The notes beneath the pieces were generated by a model. The model was not told the DNA's origin, made no database searches, and worked only from the letters and a program-made list of their open reading frames with translations. DNA of 64,000 bases, taken from contig WBMV01001236.1 in NCBI GenBank assembly GCA_013396655.1, forward strand, positions 329,595 to 393,594, in the 5' to 3' direction. The number at the start of each line of letters is the position of its first letter. The first letter of the stretch is position 1. A program made the position numbers and the translations under genes. Below are positions 62,897 through 64,000 of this stretch, one piece after another. The stretch is from Campylorhamphus procurvoides (taxonomy: Eukaryota; Chordata; Aves; Passeriformes; Dendrocolaptidae).

Positions 62897-63539
62897 AAGA
62901 AGAAAAAAAAAATCGTCCAGGATTTGCTAATCCCCCTTTACACACAAAACCAGAAGGACTCAATGTCTTTTCCTGGGATCTTATGTGTGCTAAACGGATT
63001 CGTAGAGTGGGTGAGGACACACTTTCTTCAGACACCCAAGGAAGAACCAAAGCAGAAAACCCAATGCAAAATCAACCAAAACCAGGAACAATCGGGGTGA
63101 GAAAACCACGTCTGTCATATTCCAACGGAGTCGCCTCGACCGAAAAAACAAACAAAAAAACCAGCAGTGGGAAAACACTGGGAGAACCTTGGAGAGAAGG
63201 AAGACTTTCCCACTCGTCCTCGCCGGGAGCGCCCGGCCCCGCAGAGGGACCCCAGCACCGGGAGGGGACGGGGGCGCCTTTGGGCAGCGTTGAAATGAAT
63301 TAATTTCTGAGCCAGAATACTTTACATGGGAGGGTCGGGAGCGAGGGGAGCGGGGAGGGGGATTAAATATTAGCGGGGAGGGACGGGGGGGTGTTAAAGC
63401 ATCTGCCCAGATGTCAAACTGAAACCGTGAATACTGTGAGTGCAGCCGAGGTAGATGGAGGAAAAAAAAAAACATGTTACAGTAGGAAACAACCCTTGGA
63501 AGGAAAAACGAACAAACAAAAAACCAACAAAAACCCCTC

Positions 63540-64000
63540 AAAAAGGTCAAAGCAGCGGCGCGCTGTGTGCGGGGCCCCGACCCGCGGCCGAGCCCTGCCC
63601 GGGGCGGGGGCGGCTCTGGCGGCCGGGCCCGGCATCACCGAGCGCCCGCAGAGTATTTGGCCTTGGTGATCAGGTAGAGGACGATGTCCTGGTGGCCCCC
63701 GAAGGCGGCGATGTGCAGGGCGCTCCAGCCGTCGCGGTTGGCCAGGCGGATGTCGGCGCCGAACTTGACCAGGAGCTTGACGAGCTCGAGGTTGCCGTCG
63801 ATGACGGACTGGTGCAGCGCCGTCTGCCCCTCGGGCCCGAAGGAGTTGACGTTGAACTCGCAGTTCGTCATGTTCTGCAGCAGCGACTGCAGCTCCTTGG
63901 TGTTGCCGCGCCGCACCGCCTCCTGGAACACCCGCTGGCTGGGGGGCGGCGGCGGCGCCGCGCACGGCGACACCTCGCTCTGGCTCATGCCGCCGCCTCG
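63540..64000. promoter_or_regulatory. CpG-rich block over NRARP
   Basis: The NRARP coding exon and the bases just after it are very rich in CpG, in sharp contrast with the AT-rich 3' UTR next to it. The island continues past the right edge, where the promoter must lie. Confidence 0.75.
63635..63988 (-). CDS. NRARP: NRARP, Notch-regulated ankyrin repeat protein
   Basis: NRARP is a small intracellular protein induced by Notch signalling. It binds the Notch intracellular domain/RBPJ complex, limits Notch output, and also stabilises LEF1 in Wnt signalling. The single exon encodes 117 residues (human 114). Residues 1-18 form a Pro-rich N-terminus with a run of five prolines, the most divergent part. 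From residue 19 the protein is nearly identical to human, with two ankyrin repeats at about 52-84 (GQTALHQSVIDGNLELVKLL) and 85-115 (GWSALHIAAFGGHQDIVLYL). The tail YSAGAR differs from human YAASGR. The start ATG is at 63986-63988 and is chosen because MSQ is conserved. Only 12 bases of 5' UTR are in the window, so the promoter is not visible. Confidence 0.98.
   Translation of the reverse strand: MSQSEVSPCAAPPPPPSQRVFQEAVRRGNTKELQSLLQNMTNCEFNVNSFGPEGQTALHQSVIDGNLELVKLLVKFGADIRLANRDGWSALHIAAFGGHQDIVLYLITKAKYSAGAR

Larger units (their letters stand above)
60905..63634 (-). other. NRARP: Probable NRARP 3' UTR
   Basis: The 2.7 kb after the NRARP stop codon is AT-rich on the minus strand, free of CR1, and ends near an AATAAA. 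This fits the long 3' UTR of vertebrate NRARP. It contains ATTTA words and one Pumilio-type TGTATATA (62325-62332). Earlier AATAAA hexamers at 62891-62896 and 62861-62866 could give a shorter form. Confidence 0.65.

Noticed and set aside
63477..63965. Minus-strand open frame of 162 codons overlapping NRARP
   Set aside because: It is an alternative frame in GC-rich sequence; the NRARP frame is the conserved one.

Overview
This is vertebrate nuclear DNA, almost certainly from a bird. The evidence is many CR1 retrotransposon fragments, including one 3' end with an ATTCTATG-type terminus, GC-rich promoters, compact introns, and three vertebrate genes with avian-like divergence from their human orthologues. 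No bird order can be assigned. In human, RABL6 and NRARP lie at 9q34.3, which corresponds to a GC-rich microchromosome in chicken.

All three recognised genes are on the minus strand. Reading from the right, NRARP (63635-63988) is an intact single-exon gene for a Notch-pathway ankyrin protein. Its start codon is 12 bases inside the window edge and its AT-rich 3' UTR probably runs to about 60905. About 15 kb of intergenic DNA follows (45.5-60.9 kb). It holds CR1 fragments, a 69-bp higher-order minisatellite, a compact cluster of liver-factor-like sites, and several non-repetitive stretches that resemble conserved non-coding elements. AMBP (39742-45434) is complete: ten coding exons join in phase to give 346 residues (signal peptide, alpha-1-microglobulin lipocalin, furin-type site, bikunin with two Kunitz domains). 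RABL6 (38625 down to the left edge) begins about 1 kb beyond the 3' end of AMBP. Nine exons encode residues 1-381; the remaining C-terminal exons lie outside the window. An assembly gap (38809-39060) sits between the two genes.

The exon coordinates were read from splice sites and checked so that every junction keeps phase. The three genes do not form one pathway. RABL6 is an atypical Rab-like GTPase linked to proliferation, AMBP is a secreted liver protein, and NRARP is a Notch feedback regulator.

The most interesting biology is in AMBP. Both inhibitory P1 residues of bikunin differ from human (Ser and Gln instead of Met and Arg), and the Ser-Gly motif for the chondroitin sulphate chain reads Ser-Ala. 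If correct, this bird's bikunin should not be a normal trypsin inhibitor and may be modified differently. I found no new multi-gene system; most other open frames are chance frames in non-coding or repeat DNA.
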